The notes: generated by a model not told the origin, from the sequence alone. 64,000 nt of DNA from Falsihalocynthiibacter arcticus (GCF_000812665.2 NZ_CP014327.1:3439501-3503500), one strand, 5' to 3'. Shown: positions 28,896 to 39,119, counted from the stretch's first letter. Numbers and translations: made by a program.

Positions 28896-29840
28896 ATGTC
28901 ACTGTTATCATTCAAACGCCGCGAGTCTGGCACCCAGAATATCGTGCCACGCAATGTGACCGCAATGATGGAAGACTATTCCATTGAGGTCATGCCGCGC
29001 ACGGCCGAAAAGGTTGACGATTTCCGCGCCCTCCTGCCCCAAAATACCCGCGTATACGTTGCGCATATCGAAGGCACACCGATTGAAGAGATGGTCGCCA
29101 CCGCTGCGCGATTGAGCCGTGACGGTATGCAAGTCATGCCGCATTTTCCCGCGCGCATTATTCAAGATCGCGCCACATTGGCCGATTGGACTGCGCGTTA
29201 CCAAGGCGAAGCGGGCGTTGAGCAAGGACTGATCCTCGCCGGTGGTGTCGCGAAACCCCACGGTGACTTCCACAGTTCAATGCAGCTGTTAGAAACCGGT
29301 CTTTTTGACGGTTTCAAACGTCTGCACATTGCGGGCCACCCCGAAGGCAACCGCGACATTGATACCGACGGCACTGACCGCCTCGTGATGGACGCCCTGC
29401 GTTGGAAGCAAGATTTCAACGAACGCTCTGATGCGCAAATGGCCATCGTGACGCAATTCGCCTTTGAGGCCGCCCCCGTGATCAAATGGATCGAAGCCCT
29501 TGAGGCCGCGGGCATTACGATCCCTGTGCATTTGGGCGTCGCTGGTCCGGCCAAGTTGCAAACCCTCATCCGTTTTGCCATTGCCTGTGGCGTTGGCCCC
29601 TCGCTCCGCGTTTTGCAAAAACGCGCCCGCGACGTCACGAAACTGGTTGTGCCTTATGAGCCAACAGACCTTGTAAAAAGCCTCGCCGATTATAAAGCTG
29701 CCAATCCAAAAAGCTTGTTGAAATCGTTGCACTTCTTCCCATTGGGTGGCATTACAACGAACGCAAACTGGGCTCTTTCACACTCTAATGCCACGCCCGC
29801 TCATTCCGATACCGCCGCTTTGGCGCCACAAGACCCTTAA
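28896..29840 (+). CDS. Methylenetetrahydrofolate reductase family protein
   Basis: The 314-residue protein is a divergent MetF-type TIM barrel (SIEVMPRTAEKVDDFRALLP; MPHFPARII; GGVAKPHGDFHSSMQLLETG). MTHFR interconverts methylene- and methyl-tetrahydrofolate. In this cluster it would oxidise methyl-THF formed by the next gene product. The start at 28896 follows GGAGGG. The C-terminal tail SHSNATPAHSDTAALAPQDP is probably disordered. Confidence 0.85.
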   Translation: MSLLSFKRRESGTQNIVPRNVTAMMEDYSIEVMPRTAEKVDDFRALLPQNTRVYVAHIEGTPIEEMVATAARLSRDGMQVMPHFPARIIQDRATLADWTARYQGEAGVEQGLILAGGVAKPHGDFHSSMQLLETGLFDGFKRLHIAGHPEGNRDIDTDGTDRLVMDALRWKQDFNERSDAQMAIVTQFAFEAAPVIKWIEALEAAGITIPVHLGVAGPAKLQTLIRFAIACGVGPSLRVLQKRARDVTKLVVPYEPTDLVKSLADYKAANPKSLLKSLHFFPLGGITTNANWALSHSNATPAHSDTAALAPQDP

Positions 29841-29850
29841 AGGATAGCCC

Positions 29851-30828
29851 ATGACCCGTACCGTCGTTGAAAGTAAGACCAAAACCTCCATTATAGGCTT
29901 CGACGAACCGTTTTGCGTCATCGGCGAAAGGATCAACCCAACAGGGCGCAAAAAACTCGCTGCCGAATTGGAGCTTGATGATTTCTCGACCGTTGAACGT
30001 GACGCCATTGAGCAGATGCTGTGTGGGGCCAATATTCTGGACATCAACTCGGGTGCGGTATTTTCCAACAAAATGGCCGAAGACCCCCGCTATGCCGATA
30101 ACAACTTCGTAGAGCCACCTTTGATGCGCGAACTTATCCTTCGTATTCAAAAGGTTGTGGACACGCCTTTATGTATCGACAGCTCGGTTCCCGCAGCCCT
30201 TCTCGCGGGGCTTGAAGCCGCCGAGGGCCGACCCTTGCTCAATTCCGTGACAGGCGAAGAAGAGCGTCTTGAGTTGGTTTTACCGCTGGTTAAGAAATTC
30301 AACGTGCCTGTTGTGGCGATTTCTAACGACGATACCGGCATTTCTGAAGACCCCGATGTGCGCTTTGCCGTCGCCAAAAAGATCGTGGAACGGGCCGCAG
30401 ATTTCGGCATTCCCGCCCATGATATCGTGGTTGATCCGCTGGTAATGCCGATTGGCGCGATGGCGACCGCGGGGCAACAGGTCTTTACCCTTGTGCGGCG
30501 TTTGCGCGATGAATTGGGTGTGAACACCACCTGTGGCGCATCAAACATGTCCTTTGGTCTGCCGCGCCGTCACGGCATCAACGCTGCCTTCCTCCCGATG
30601 GCCATCGGGGCTGGCATGACCAGCGCGATCATGAACCCTGTGCGCCCTGTTGAAATGGAAGCCATTCGCGCCGCGAATTTCCTCAACAACAACGACCCGC
30701 ACGGCACAGAATGGATTAAATTCAGCCGAGTTCTTGAGGCCGTCGCCGCTGGAATGTCGTTTGCGGACGCCTCAAAAGAATCCGCTGAAGCCAGTTCGGG
30801 CCGCGGTGGACGCCGCCGTCGCCGTTAA
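29851..30828 (+). CDS. Methyltetrahydrofolate:corrinoid methyltransferase (pterin-binding)
   Basis: The 325-residue TIM-barrel protein of the pterin-binding (DHPS-like) family resembles AcsE and MeTr proteins that move a methyl group between tetrahydrofolate and a corrinoid protein. Typical segments are GERINPTGRKKL, LDINSGA, PLCIDSS, NSVTGE, SNDDTG and CGASNMSFGLP. It lies 10 bases after the reductase gene. The tail is Arg-rich (GRGGRRRRR), as is that of the next gene product, an odd shared feature. Confidence 0.88.
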   Translation: MTRTVVESKTKTSIIGFDEPFCVIGERINPTGRKKLAAELELDDFSTVERDAIEQMLCGANILDINSGAVFSNKMAEDPRYADNNFVEPPLMRELILRIQKVVDTPLCIDSSVPAALLAGLEAAEGRPLLNSVTGEEERLELVLPLVKKFNVPVVAISNDDTGISEDPDVRFAVAKKIVERAADFGIPAHDIVVDPLVMPIGAMATAGQQVFTLVRRLRDELGVNTTCGASNMSFGLPRRHGINAAFLPMAIGAGMTSAIMNPVRPVEMEAIRAANFLNNNDPHGTEWIKFSRVLEAVAAGMSFADASKESAEASSGRGGRRRRR

Positions 30829-30844
30829 CTAAAAGAAACACCAA

Positions 30845-30869
30845 AAAGGGGGTGAAATTTGCCCCCTTT
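30845..30869 (+). terminator. Intra-cluster hairpin
   Basis: The stem aaaggggg / cccccttt with a 9-base loop lies between the methyltransferase and the reactivation gene. There is no long T-run, so it may attenuate transcription or stabilise the upstream mRNA. Confidence 0.55.
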
Positions 30870-30881
30870 GCTTCCTAAAAA

Positions 30882-32941
30882 ATGAGTTTCCCCGTGAGTG
30901 ACATCAAAATCGACCCCCTCGTGATTTTTACACCCTCCGGAAAACGGGGGCATTTTCCTGTGGGCACCCCTGTGCTCACGGCGGCGCGTCAATTGGGCGT
31001 TGATCTAGATTCCGTCTGTGGCGGGCGCGGGATTTGTAGCAAATGTCAGGTCGAACCCTCCTTTGGCGAGTTCCCGAAACACGGGCTCACCGTGGCAAAA
31101 ACCGCGCTGTCGCCGATCAACGAAGTTGAAGAGCGCTATGATCGCATTCGCGGCCTAAAAGCGGGGCGGCGACTGGGTTGTCAGGCGGTGATTTCGTCGG
31201 ATATCGTGATCGACGTGCCCCCGAAAGCCAAGTGCACAAGCAGGTCGTGCGCAAGCGAGCCGAGGCCCGTGACATTACCCTCGCGCCCTCCATTCGCCGT
31301 GTATTGGTCAGTGTAGAGCAACCAGATATGCATGAACCCACGGGGGATTTTGAACGCCTTTCCAAAGGCTTGTCTGATCAATGGGACATTGTGGGCATCA
31401 CGGCCTCCCTGCCCGTTTTAACCCGTCTGCAAAAGGTTTTGCGCAAAGGCGACTGGTCAGTCACTTGTATCATCCACGACGCGGGCACGGGTACCGCACC
31501 CGTCCTTCTCGACATTTTCCAAGGCTTTGACGAACGCGCGCTCTTTGGCCTTGCCGTTGACCTCGGATCGACAACAATTGCGGGACATTTGTGTAACTTG
31601 GAAACGGGAGAAGTCGTCGCAAGTGCTGGGCTGATGAACCCCCAAATTCGCTATGGCGAAGACCTGATGAGCCGCGTGAGTTACGGCATGATGAACGAAG
31701 GCGGATCAGTTGAAATGACCGCCGCCGTGCGCGAAGGCATGGCGCAATTGTGTCGTGACGTCGCCAAAGAGGCCGACATCGAGTTGTCGCAAATTGTCGA
31801 CTCGACCATCGTGTGCAACCCGGTCATGCACCACCTGTTTTTGGGAATTGATGCCTATGAATTGGGTCAAGCGCCCTTCGCATTAGCAACCTCAAACGCC
31901 CTCAATTTGGCCGCACGCGATGTTGGTTTGCCCTTGCATGAAAACGCCGCGCTTTATATTTTGCCGTGCATCGCGGGTCACGTTGGCGCGGATGCCGCGG
32001 CAGTTGCCTTGTCGGAAGCGCCCGAAAAATCCGAAGACCTTGTGCTTGTTGTCGACGTCGGCACCAACGCGGAAATCCTTTTAGGCAATACAACCCGTGT
32101 GTTAGCTTGCTCTTCTCCCACGGGCCCCGCCTTTGAAGGCGCACAAATCTCTGCAGGTCAACGCGCCGCACCAGGTGCCATTGAACGTGTCGAAATCGAC
32201 CCCGAGACCAAGGAACCACGCTTTAAAATCATCGGCAGCGACCTTTGGTCGACCGAAGAAGGGTTTCACGAGGTCGCCTTGGCAACGGGCGTCACGGGCA
32301 TTTGCGGCTCTGGAATTATCGAATTGGTCGCAGAAATGCGCGTTGCAGGGATCGTCGACGGGCCGGGCCTCATCGGATCAGCCGAGCAAGTCGGCACGCC
32401 GCGTTGTTTCCCCGATGGACGGACTAATTCCTACCTCGTTTATGACGCGACACCGCTTGGGGGCACAAAAATCACCGTGACCAATCGCGACATCCGCGAA
32501 ATCCAAATGGCCAAGGCCGCGCTCTATTCTGGCGCGCGCTTGTTGATGGACAAATTCGATGTCGACACTGTGGATCGCATCGTGCTTTGCGGCGCTTTTG
32601 GCGCACACATCAGTCCAAAACACGCCATGATTTTGGGTATGATCCCCGATTGCGCGCTCGACAAGGTGACCTCCGCAGGCAATGCCGCAGGCACAGGCGC
32701 ACGGATCGCACTGTTGAACACTGACGCACGGCGCGAGATCGAAGCCACGGTGCGTGCCATCCACAAAATCGAAACCGCGATTGAACCCCGCTTTCAGGAG
32801 CATTTCGTCAACGCGTCAAACATTCCCAATGCCGTGGATGGCTTCCCACATCTCGACGCGATTCTGACCTTGCCGTCGTTGAATTTCAACACGTCTGGTG
32901 ATGGAACAGAGGGCGGACGGCGGCGCAGACGTCGTAGCTAA
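30882..32941 (+). CDS. RACo-like corrinoid reductive activator (2Fe-2S + ASKHA/DUF4445), frameshifted
   Basis: After repair this is a protein of about 686 residues. The N terminus is a [2Fe-2S] ferredoxin domain with cysteines in SVCGGRGICSKC and RLGCQ. The C-terminal part is an ASKHA ATPase (AVDLGSTTIAGHL; VVDVGTNAEILLG). Such proteins reduce inactive Co(II) corrinoids with ATP. The frame breaks at the five-C run at 31218-31222; one more C gives DVPPESQVHKQVVRKR and a full-length protein. The Arg-rich tail GGRRRRRRS echoes the upstream gene. It completes the methyl-transfer cluster, although no corrinoid protein gene is present nearby. Confidence 0.87.
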
Positions 32942-32966
32942 CGCCATAATTTTAAAGGGAATATTT

Positions 32967-33040
32967 TGGAGCGGGTGAAGGGAATCGAACCCTCGTATTC
33001 AGCTTGGGAAGCTGCTGCTCTACCATTGAGCTACACCCGC
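32967..33040 (-). tRNA. tRNA-Gly(CCC)
   Basis: The 74-base gene has a 7-bp acceptor stem GCGGGTG/CACCCGC, D arm GCTC-GAGC, anticodon loop TTCCCAA and T arm GAGGG-TTCGATT-CCCTT, with CCA encoded. The anticodon CCC gives glycine. The first anticodon-stem pair (27-43) is a G/A mismatch. Confidence 0.95.
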
Positions 33041-33073
33041 ATGCCGACATTTTATCTCGCGATTTTGAGCGGT

Positions 33074-33862
33074 TCAAGAGGGGAAATCCCATTCTCCGAT
33101 TTCCGTTTCAACACGACGCCGCAACCGTTCTGGTGGTGGAGAAACTTCTTGGCGGTCTTCAGGCGCGAGAGCCTGCCACCCGTCCAAAATCTGGGCCCCA
33201 AACAACGCGATATGGCGGCGCATCGCTTCGCGCGCTTTGGGACCATTTCCTAGCTCCAGAGCGGCAACGATCTCCACATGCTCTTGAATTAATTGAGGTT
33301 TCATTGCATCGACGTTCACTCGACTGTGGATTTTAACCCACATTGGCATCTGCAATCGTTGACGCCAAAATTCGGCAACAGCATTCACTAACGCCAGATT
33401 TCCCGTCGCCCGCGCAATCGTTAGATGGAACTCTTCGTCCGCATTTTCGCCCCAAAACGCGCTGCCGCTTTCGTTTTGCATGGCATCAATCAACATTTTC
33501 AGACGCGCAATTTCTTCAGAGCCAATGTTTTCTGCCGCGAGGGCTGCGACTTCGCCCTCAATCATAATTCGCGCTTCCAAAAGCTCAAATGGTCCCGGCC
33601 CAGCAAGTTCTAATAACTGATTGTCCCGCGGCGGACGGGCCGCAACTTGTACCCCTGCCCCGAACCTATTTTCGACGTAGCCCGTTATTTCTAAGGCAAT
33701 AAGTGCTTCTCGGATCGTGGCGCGAGAAACGCCTAAACTCTCCACCAACACCCGCTCCGCAGGCATTTTCTGCCCCGCTTTAAGCGCACCTTCTAGGATA
33801 CGATCAGCGATTTGCTGAGCCACAAGGCGGTATCTGGGAACCTGTGCAACGGGCTTGAACAT
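33074..33862 (-). CDS. FadR-type (GntR/FCD) transcriptional regulator
   Basis: The 262-residue regulator has an N-terminal GntR winged helix (MPAERVLVESLGVSRATIREAL) and an FCD effector domain with conserved metal-binding His and Asp residues (DEEFHLTIARATGN; QEHVEIVAALE). FCD regulators sense organic acids such as lactate, glycolate or gluconate. It is divergent from the glycerate kinase-lar operon by 89 bases, so it most likely controls that operon with a hydroxyacid as the signal. Confidence 0.9.
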   Translation of the reverse strand: MFKPVAQVPRYRLVAQQIADRILEGALKAGQKMPAERVLVESLGVSRATIREALIALEITGYVENRFGAGVQVAARPPRDNQLLELAGPGPFELLEARIMIEGEVAALAAENIGSEEIARLKMLIDAMQNESGSAFWGENADEEFHLTIARATGNLALVNAVAEFWRQRLQMPMWVKIHSRVNVDAMKPQLIQEHVEIVAALELGNGPKAREAMRRHIALFGAQILDGWQALAPEDRQEVSPPPERLRRRVETEIGEWDFPS

Positions 33863-33951
33863 GTGGCTACTCCTTGATTGATTGACAGATTGCCTGACAA
33901 TCGGGCATAAAGCAAGCACACCCATTCACGCCAACGTCTGCCGAGGCCGAA

Positions 33952-35217
33952 ATGATACCTAGTGACTTCCTAAAATCCCTTTTTGACGCGGCTCTTGAGG
34001 CAGCTGACCCCTTCAAAGCGGTTCCCCCCTATTTGCCAGAAAAGCCCAAGGGGCGCGCGGTTGTCGTCGGCGCTGGAAAGGCCTCCGCGCGCATGGCACA
34101 GGCAGTCGAAGCGCAATGGGGGCCGTGCGAAGGCCTCGTCATCGTTCCACACGGTGCGTCATTACCTTGTGAGGGCATCGAAATTGTGGAAGCGCGGCAT
34201 CCCGTTCCCGACGAGGCGGGTGTTAATGCAGCCCGCAAAATTCTTGCGCTCCTAGAGGAGTTGGGGCCAGAGGATCTTGCGCTTTGCCTGATTTCTGGCG
34301 GCGGTTCCTCCCTGATGTCTGCTCCCGCGAACGGTTTAACATTGCAAGACAAGCAATTGTTAAATAAACTTCTTTTGGAAAGTGGTGCGGCAATAGACGA
34401 AATGAATGTGCTGCGCAAACACCTCTCGGCCATCAAAGGAGGTCGCCTCGCCGTAGCAGCCGCTCCTGCGCAGATTCTAACCTTGGCCATAAGCGACGTT
34501 CCCGGCGACTCGCCATCGATTATTGCCTCTGGACCAACTGTACCCGACTCCTCCACCGTCGCGGACGCGCTTTCGATCATCGAGCGGTTCTCCATCGACC
34601 TTCCCGACCACATCCTTGACGTTTTAAAAGGCCCCGATGGCGAAACCCCAAACGCCGACCATCCTGCCTTTACCAAAGCCCAAACCCACATCATCGCCGC
34701 CCCCCAAGCAAGCCTTGAGGCCGCCGCCGCTGTCGCGAAACGCGCTGGAGTGACCCCGATAATTTTGGGCGACGCAATTGAAGGTGAGGCCCGCGAGGCC
34801 GGAAAAGTTATGGCGGGAATCGCGACACAAATTAACCGCCACGGCCAACCCGCACGTGGACCAGCCGTCTTGATTTCCGGCGGAGAAACAACCGTGACCG
34901 TGCGCGCAAAACCGGGTAAAGGCGGACGCTGTAGCGAGTTTTTGTTGGGCTTTGCCCTTGCCGCTTGGGACAATCGGGCGATCTCGGCACTGGCCTGCGA
35001 CACAGATGGGCGCGACGGATCAGAACATAACGCGGGGGCGATTTGGACGACCCAGACCCACGCAAAAGCCACCCGCGATGCGGCCTATACCGCACTGGCA
35101 AACCACGACGCCTATAGTTTTTTCGAAGGGATCGACGGTCTCGTTCAAACCGGACCGACCCATACCAACGTGAACGATTTCAGAGCGATTTTTGTGGAGA
35201 CAACAGATGAAAATTGA
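33952..35217 (+). CDS. Glycerate 2-kinase (DUF4147/MOFRL family)
   Basis: The 421-residue protein is a type-2 glycerate kinase, with the N-terminal DUF4147 domain (AVVVGAGKASARMAQAVE; CLISGGGSSLMSAP; RKHLSAIKGGRLA) and the C-terminal MOFRL domain (LISGGETTVTVR, followed by KGGRCSEFLLGFAL). It phosphorylates D-glycerate to 2-phosphoglycerate. It overlaps larA by 11 bases and heads the lar operon. The coupling suggests that the racemase makes D-glycerate, or a similar hydroxyacid, for this kinase. Confidence 0.92.
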   Translation: MIPSDFLKSLFDAALEAADPFKAVPPYLPEKPKGRAVVVGAGKASARMAQAVEAQWGPCEGLVIVPHGASLPCEGIEIVEARHPVPDEAGVNAARKILALLEELGPEDLALCLISGGGSSLMSAPANGLTLQDKQLLNKLLLESGAAIDEMNVLRKHLSAIKGGRLAVAAAPAQILTLAISDVPGDSPSIIASGPTVPDSSTVADALSIIERFSIDLPDHILDVLKGPDGETPNADHPAFTKAQTHIIAAPQASLEAAAAVAKRAGVTPIILGDAIEGEAREAGKVMAGIATQINRHGQPARGPAVLISGGETTVTVRAKPGKGGRCSEFLLGFALAAWDNRAISALACDTDGRDGSEHNAGAIWTTQTHAKATRDAAYTALANHDAYSFFEGIDGLVQTGPTHTNVNDFRAIFVETTDEN

Positions 35218-36495
35218 CCTTCTATATGGGCGCGAGGGCCTAGAACTAACCTTGCCCGAAGGCGCAAAGGCGACCGTCATTACAAAACCCGCGTTTCCCA
35301 CGCCGGACTCGCCAGAAAATCTCATCGCCAATGCCCTAAGCAATCCCGTTGGCAGCGCGAATTTCGAGGCTCTGTGTAAGGGTCGAAAATCCGCATGTAT
35401 CCTAATTTGCGACATCACCCGCCCCGTTCCAAACCATCTCTTCCTGCGTCCAATGATCGAGGGATGATTGCCGGCGGCATTCCCAAAAATAAGATCACCG
35501 TCCTCATTGCGACGGGGCTTCATCGACCCAATTTGGGTGAAGAACTCGAAGAATTAGTCAATGATCCTTGGGTATTAGAGAACGTTCGGGTTGAAAACCA
35601 CTATGCGCTCAACGATGAGGATCACGTTGATTTAGGCGTCACCAAAGGGCGCGGCGTTCCGGTCAAACTTGATAAACGGCTTGTCGACGCTGATCTGCGG
35701 ATTGCTACGGGCCTCGTGGAACCTCACTTTATGGCGGGCTATTCTGGAGGGCGCAAAGTTGTCGCCCCCGGTGTCGCGCATCACGAAACCATACGCACGT
35801 TTCACTCGGCGCGGTTCATGGAAGACCCCGCTGCCAAGGAATGCAATCTGGTGGCAAATCCATTGCATGAAGAACAGCTCGAAATCGTGCAAATGCTGGG
35901 GGAAACCTACGCCCTGAACACCGTTATTGACGAAAAACGCAGGCTGGTTTTTGCAAGCTTCGGCGAGATCATCCAAAGCCACCTTTCCGCCGTTGAATTT
36001 GTGCGAGAGTTCACCGAAATCCCCGTGGGCCGGACGTTCAAAACGGTCGTGACCTCCGCTGCGGGTTATCCGTTGGACCAAACCTATTACCAAACGGTGA
36101 AAGGCATGGTCACTCCCCTCGATATCCTTGCGCCCGGAGGCACGTTGATCATCGCATCCCATTGCGGCGAAGGGCTTGGCTCGCCACATTTTCGGGCCGC
36201 GCAAGAAAAATTGGTTGCAATGGGCCCGACGGCATTTCTGGACTCCCTACTGGCTAAATCTTTTGCTGATGTTGACGAATGGCAGACCGAAATGCAGCTC
36301 AAACCCATGCGCGCGGGGCATGTGCATCTCTATTCATCGCACTTACCCGAAGCGGATTTTGCAGTCACGGGTATTTCCCGCGTCACAGACCTCACCGCAG
36401 CCATCGCCGCGAGTATCAAAACGCATGGCGACGCCGATATCGCTGTGATCCCAGAGGGGCCCTATGTGGTTCCACAGGCACGGAAAAAGGCATGA
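35207..36495 (+). CDS. larA: Nickel-pincer-dependent racemase/epimerase, LarA family, frameshifted
   Basis: LarA-family enzymes use a nickel-pincer nucleotide to shuttle hydride from a 2-hydroxyacid. After repair the protein has about 429 residues. It carries TGLHR, with the His matching H108 of lactate racemase, and EPHFMAGYSGGRK, whose His and Lys are ten apart like H174 and K184. It also has ICDITRPVPN. The frame breaks at gaggga (three G at 35461-35463). A fourth G gives MIEGMIAGGIPKNK. The gene is followed by overlapping larC, larE and larB. Substrate is inferred: lactate is the default, but the glycerate kinase favours glycerate. Confidence 0.88.
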
Positions 36496-37646
36496 GCCGC
36501 CACCTTCACCTAGATGTTTTGGGCGGTATCTCGGGCGATATGTTCCTTGCGGCCATGTTGGATACTTTTCCGAATTTTGAGCCGATTTTGCGCCAAGATA
36601 TTTCCGATGCGGGGCTAGATTTCGCGGTTGGATTAACTGTTGCTACGGTCAAGAAAGCTGGGTTTAGAGCGTCACAGGTTACCTTCAAAATTGAAACAGA
36701 TGCACCTCCCACTCATCATTGGTCTAATATTAAAAAATTTATTAATGGCAGCAACTTACGGGATGAAGTAAAGGTAATTACCCTCGACATTTTTACCCAC
36801 TTAGCTTCAGCCGAAGCGCAATGTCATGGCGTTGAAATTGACGCTGTCCATTTTCATGAGGTCGCCGATTGGGACTCCCTCGCCGATATTGTTGGCGCTG
36901 CAAGCATCATTGAACAAGCTGCCGCAACTTGGTCGGTGAGTGCACTGCCTCTTGGCTCCGGTCGCGTAAAAACACAGCATGGCTGGATTCCCGTTCCTGC
37001 CCCTGCGACGACTCTCCTGTTGCGGGGCTTTGAGGGTTATGATGATGGTGTTAGCGGCGAAAGAATTACTCCGACTGGGGCCGCGATTCTTAAGTATTTG
37101 GAACCTGCAAAAGAGGCTCCTCCGGGGTCCGTCGGCAAGACAGGCATAGGGGCAGGACAGAAGGACTTCCCCAATGTTGCCAATATCTTGAGGGTCTTAG
37201 AAACACAGACTACCGGCGACGATGTACAACAGGATATGGTCTGTGAAATCGCGTTTGAAATCGACGACATGACAGGCGAAGAACTGGCTATCTCAGTCGA
37301 ATACCTATGCGAGACTGAAGGGGTAATTGACGTCGGATGCCGGCAAGAACTGGGAAAAAAGGGACGCAATCGCACTTCACTACGCATTTTGGCGCTTCCC
37401 GCACAGCAAGACTCCGTCATACGCGCCTGTTTTATCCAAACATCAACGCTTGGAGTTCGGTTTTCGATGGTTCGCCGAAAAATCCTGCGACGCACATCCG
37501 AAACGCATGCAGGCTGGCCAATTAAAACGGCCATCAGGCCCACTGGAAACACAATTAAGGTCGAGAGCGACGCTTTGGCCCCCCTTTTGAGCCTTGCTGA
37601 GCGGCGCAAGCAAGCGCGTGAATCTGAAGGACTACGTGATGCATGA
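36492..37646 (+). CDS. larC: Nickel insertion protein LarC
   Basis: LarC inserts nickel into the pincer nucleotide in a CTP-dependent step. The 384-residue protein begins HLDVLGGISGDMFLAAMLD and includes HFHEVADWDSLADIVGAA, PVPAPATTLLLRG and the second-domain EIDDMTGEELA. It is read as one frame here, whereas in Lactobacillus larC is split by a programmed frameshift. It overlaps larA by 4 bases and larE by 8 bases. Confidence 0.93.
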   Translation: MSRHLHLDVLGGISGDMFLAAMLDTFPNFEPILRQDISDAGLDFAVGLTVATVKKAGFRASQVTFKIETDAPPTHHWSNIKKFINGSNLRDEVKVITLDIFTHLASAEAQCHGVEIDAVHFHEVADWDSLADIVGAASIIEQAAATWSVSALPLGSGRVKTQHGWIPVPAPATTLLLRGFEGYDDGVSGERITPTGAAILKYLEPAKEAPPGSVGKTGIGAGQKDFPNVANILRVLETQTTGDDVQQDMVCEIAFEIDDMTGEELAISVEYLCETEGVIDVGCRQELGKKGRNRTSLRILALPAQQDSVIRACFIQTSTLGVRFSMVRRKILRRTSETHAGWPIKTAIRPTGNTIKVESDALAPLLSLAERRKQARESEGLRDA

Positions 37647-38442
37647 TATTCCGAAAGCCCTTGAGAAACTCGCCACATTTCAGCGTTTGCGCAGGGTTGT
37701 TATGCAATCCCCAGACTTGACAGTAGCCGTGAGTGGTGGCGTTGACAGCCTAACGCTCGCCACGATTGCGGGACGCCTCAATGGGCAGGTCACTGTGGCC
37801 CACGCGCTGTCACCTGCCGTTCCGAGCGAAGCCACGCAGCGCGTGAGGGATATGGCGCGAACTGAAAACTGGAAACTTAAAACACTCAACGCCCGAGAGT
37901 TTGACGACCCAAATTACATTAAAAACCCCCATAATCGCTGCTATTTCTGCAAGAGTAATCTCTATGTTCGCATCCGTCTGGAATGCCACGGAGACCTAGC
38001 TGCTGGCACAAATTTGGACGACCTTGGCGAATACAGACCCGGTTTGATTGCCGCGAAAGAGAATAACGTTTTACACCCTTTTGTAGAGGCCAAAATCGAC
38101 AAATCGGAGTTGCGCAACTTCGCGCAGTTGCTGGGATTGTCGGATATCGCCACATTGCCCGCACAACCCTGTTTGGCCAGTCGCGTTGAGACGGGCATTG
38201 CCATTTCCGCCGACGACTTGGCGCTCATCCATAAAATCGAGATTGCCGCGGCCACGATGATGGATGCGGACGACATTCGGTGTCGCCTCACGCCAAACGG
38301 GTTGCGATTGGATACAAGTTCCAAGCCGAGCGAAGCGGCCCTTCAAGCAGTCAAAACGCTTTGCGAAATGGCTGGAAAACCTTTCATAGGTCATGCAGCC
38401 TATAGTCGAGGGAGCGCGTTTATCATGCCCATATCATCATGA
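37639..38442 (+). CDS. larE: ATP-dependent sulfur transferase LarE
   Basis: LarE adds sulfur to pyridinium-3,5-biscarboxylate mononucleotide during nickel-pincer synthesis. The 267-residue protein has the PP-loop AVSGGVDSLTLA and the sequence NPHNRCYFCKSNLY, whose first cysteine matches the sacrificial C176 of Lactobacillus LarE. A further Cys in PAQPCLASRV raises the possibility of the three-cysteine, [4Fe-4S] type. The start at 37639 is inside the end of larC. Confidence 0.93.
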   Translation: MHDIPKALEKLATFQRLRRVVMQSPDLTVAVSGGVDSLTLATIAGRLNGQVTVAHALSPAVPSEATQRVRDMARTENWKLKTLNAREFDDPNYIKNPHNRCYFCKSNLYVRIRLECHGDLAAGTNLDDLGEYRPGLIAAKENNVLHPFVEAKIDKSELRNFAQLLGLSDIATLPAQPCLASRVETGIAISADDLALIHKIEIAAATMMDADDIRCRLTPNGLRLDTSSKPSEAALQAVKTLCEMAGKPFIGHAAYSRGSAFIMPISS

Positions 38443-39119
38443 AATCACACACAAATATTGATTGGGATCGTAAAGCGAGAACGTCCCTCCCCGAAGTAAT
38501 TTATGCCGAAAATAAGTCTGTGGAACATCTATTGGACATTTTTGACGCACATGTACAATCCCAGACGCCACTATTGATGACCCGCCTGACGGACGCACAA
38601 TTGCACGCGTTGGCTCCTCACAATGTGTTTTGCGATTTAGTTGCACGGACGGCAGTCTTTCGGGCGCCAAAAATCGCGCCGAATGCTCCAAAACTGGCCG
38701 TAGTGACGGGTGGAACGTCCGACCATAAGGTTGCGAAGGAAGTTATTTCAACAGCGCAGTTTTTTGGTTTAAACGCAGTGCTCTTCGCCGATCTAGGCGT
38801 CGCTGGATTGTGGCGATTGCAAGAACGTCTACCGGAATTACGCGAATTTCCATTGATAGTTGCAATTGCAGGTATGGAAGGTGCGCTTTTTTCGGTCCTT
38901 GCCGGATTAGTCTGTGCTCCGGTAATCGCGGTGCCAACGTCCGTCGGCTATGGCGTTTCCCAAGGCGGACAGGCGGCCCTCACCTCAGCTTTGGCAAGTT
39001 GCGCACCTGGTGTCTTGACCGTAAATATCGACAACGGCTTTGGAGCTGCCGCAGCAGCAGCCAAAATATTGCGCCCTACTGCGGTTTCCGAAAAAGACAC
39101 TGGTGCTATCGTTTTCTAA
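38439..39119 (+). CDS. larB: Nickel-pincer cofactor biosynthesis protein LarB
   Basis: LarB carboxylates and hydrolyses nicotinic acid adenine dinucleotide in the first step of pincer synthesis. The 226-residue protein resembles PurE in its C-terminal half (AVVTGGTSDHKVAKE; VAIAGMEGALFSVLAGLV; PTSVGYGVSQGG). The start overlaps larE by 4 bases. It is the last gene of the five-gene operon. Confidence 0.93.
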   Translation: MKSHTNIDWDRKARTSLPEVIYAENKSVEHLLDIFDAHVQSQTPLLMTRLTDAQLHALAPHNVFCDLVARTAVFRAPKIAPNAPKLAVVTGGTSDHKVAKEVISTAQFFGLNAVLFADLGVAGLWRLQERLPELREFPLIVAIAGMEGALFSVLAGLVCAPVIAVPTSVGYGVSQGGQAALTSALASCAPGVLTVNIDNGFGAAAAAAKILRPTAVSEKDTGAIVF

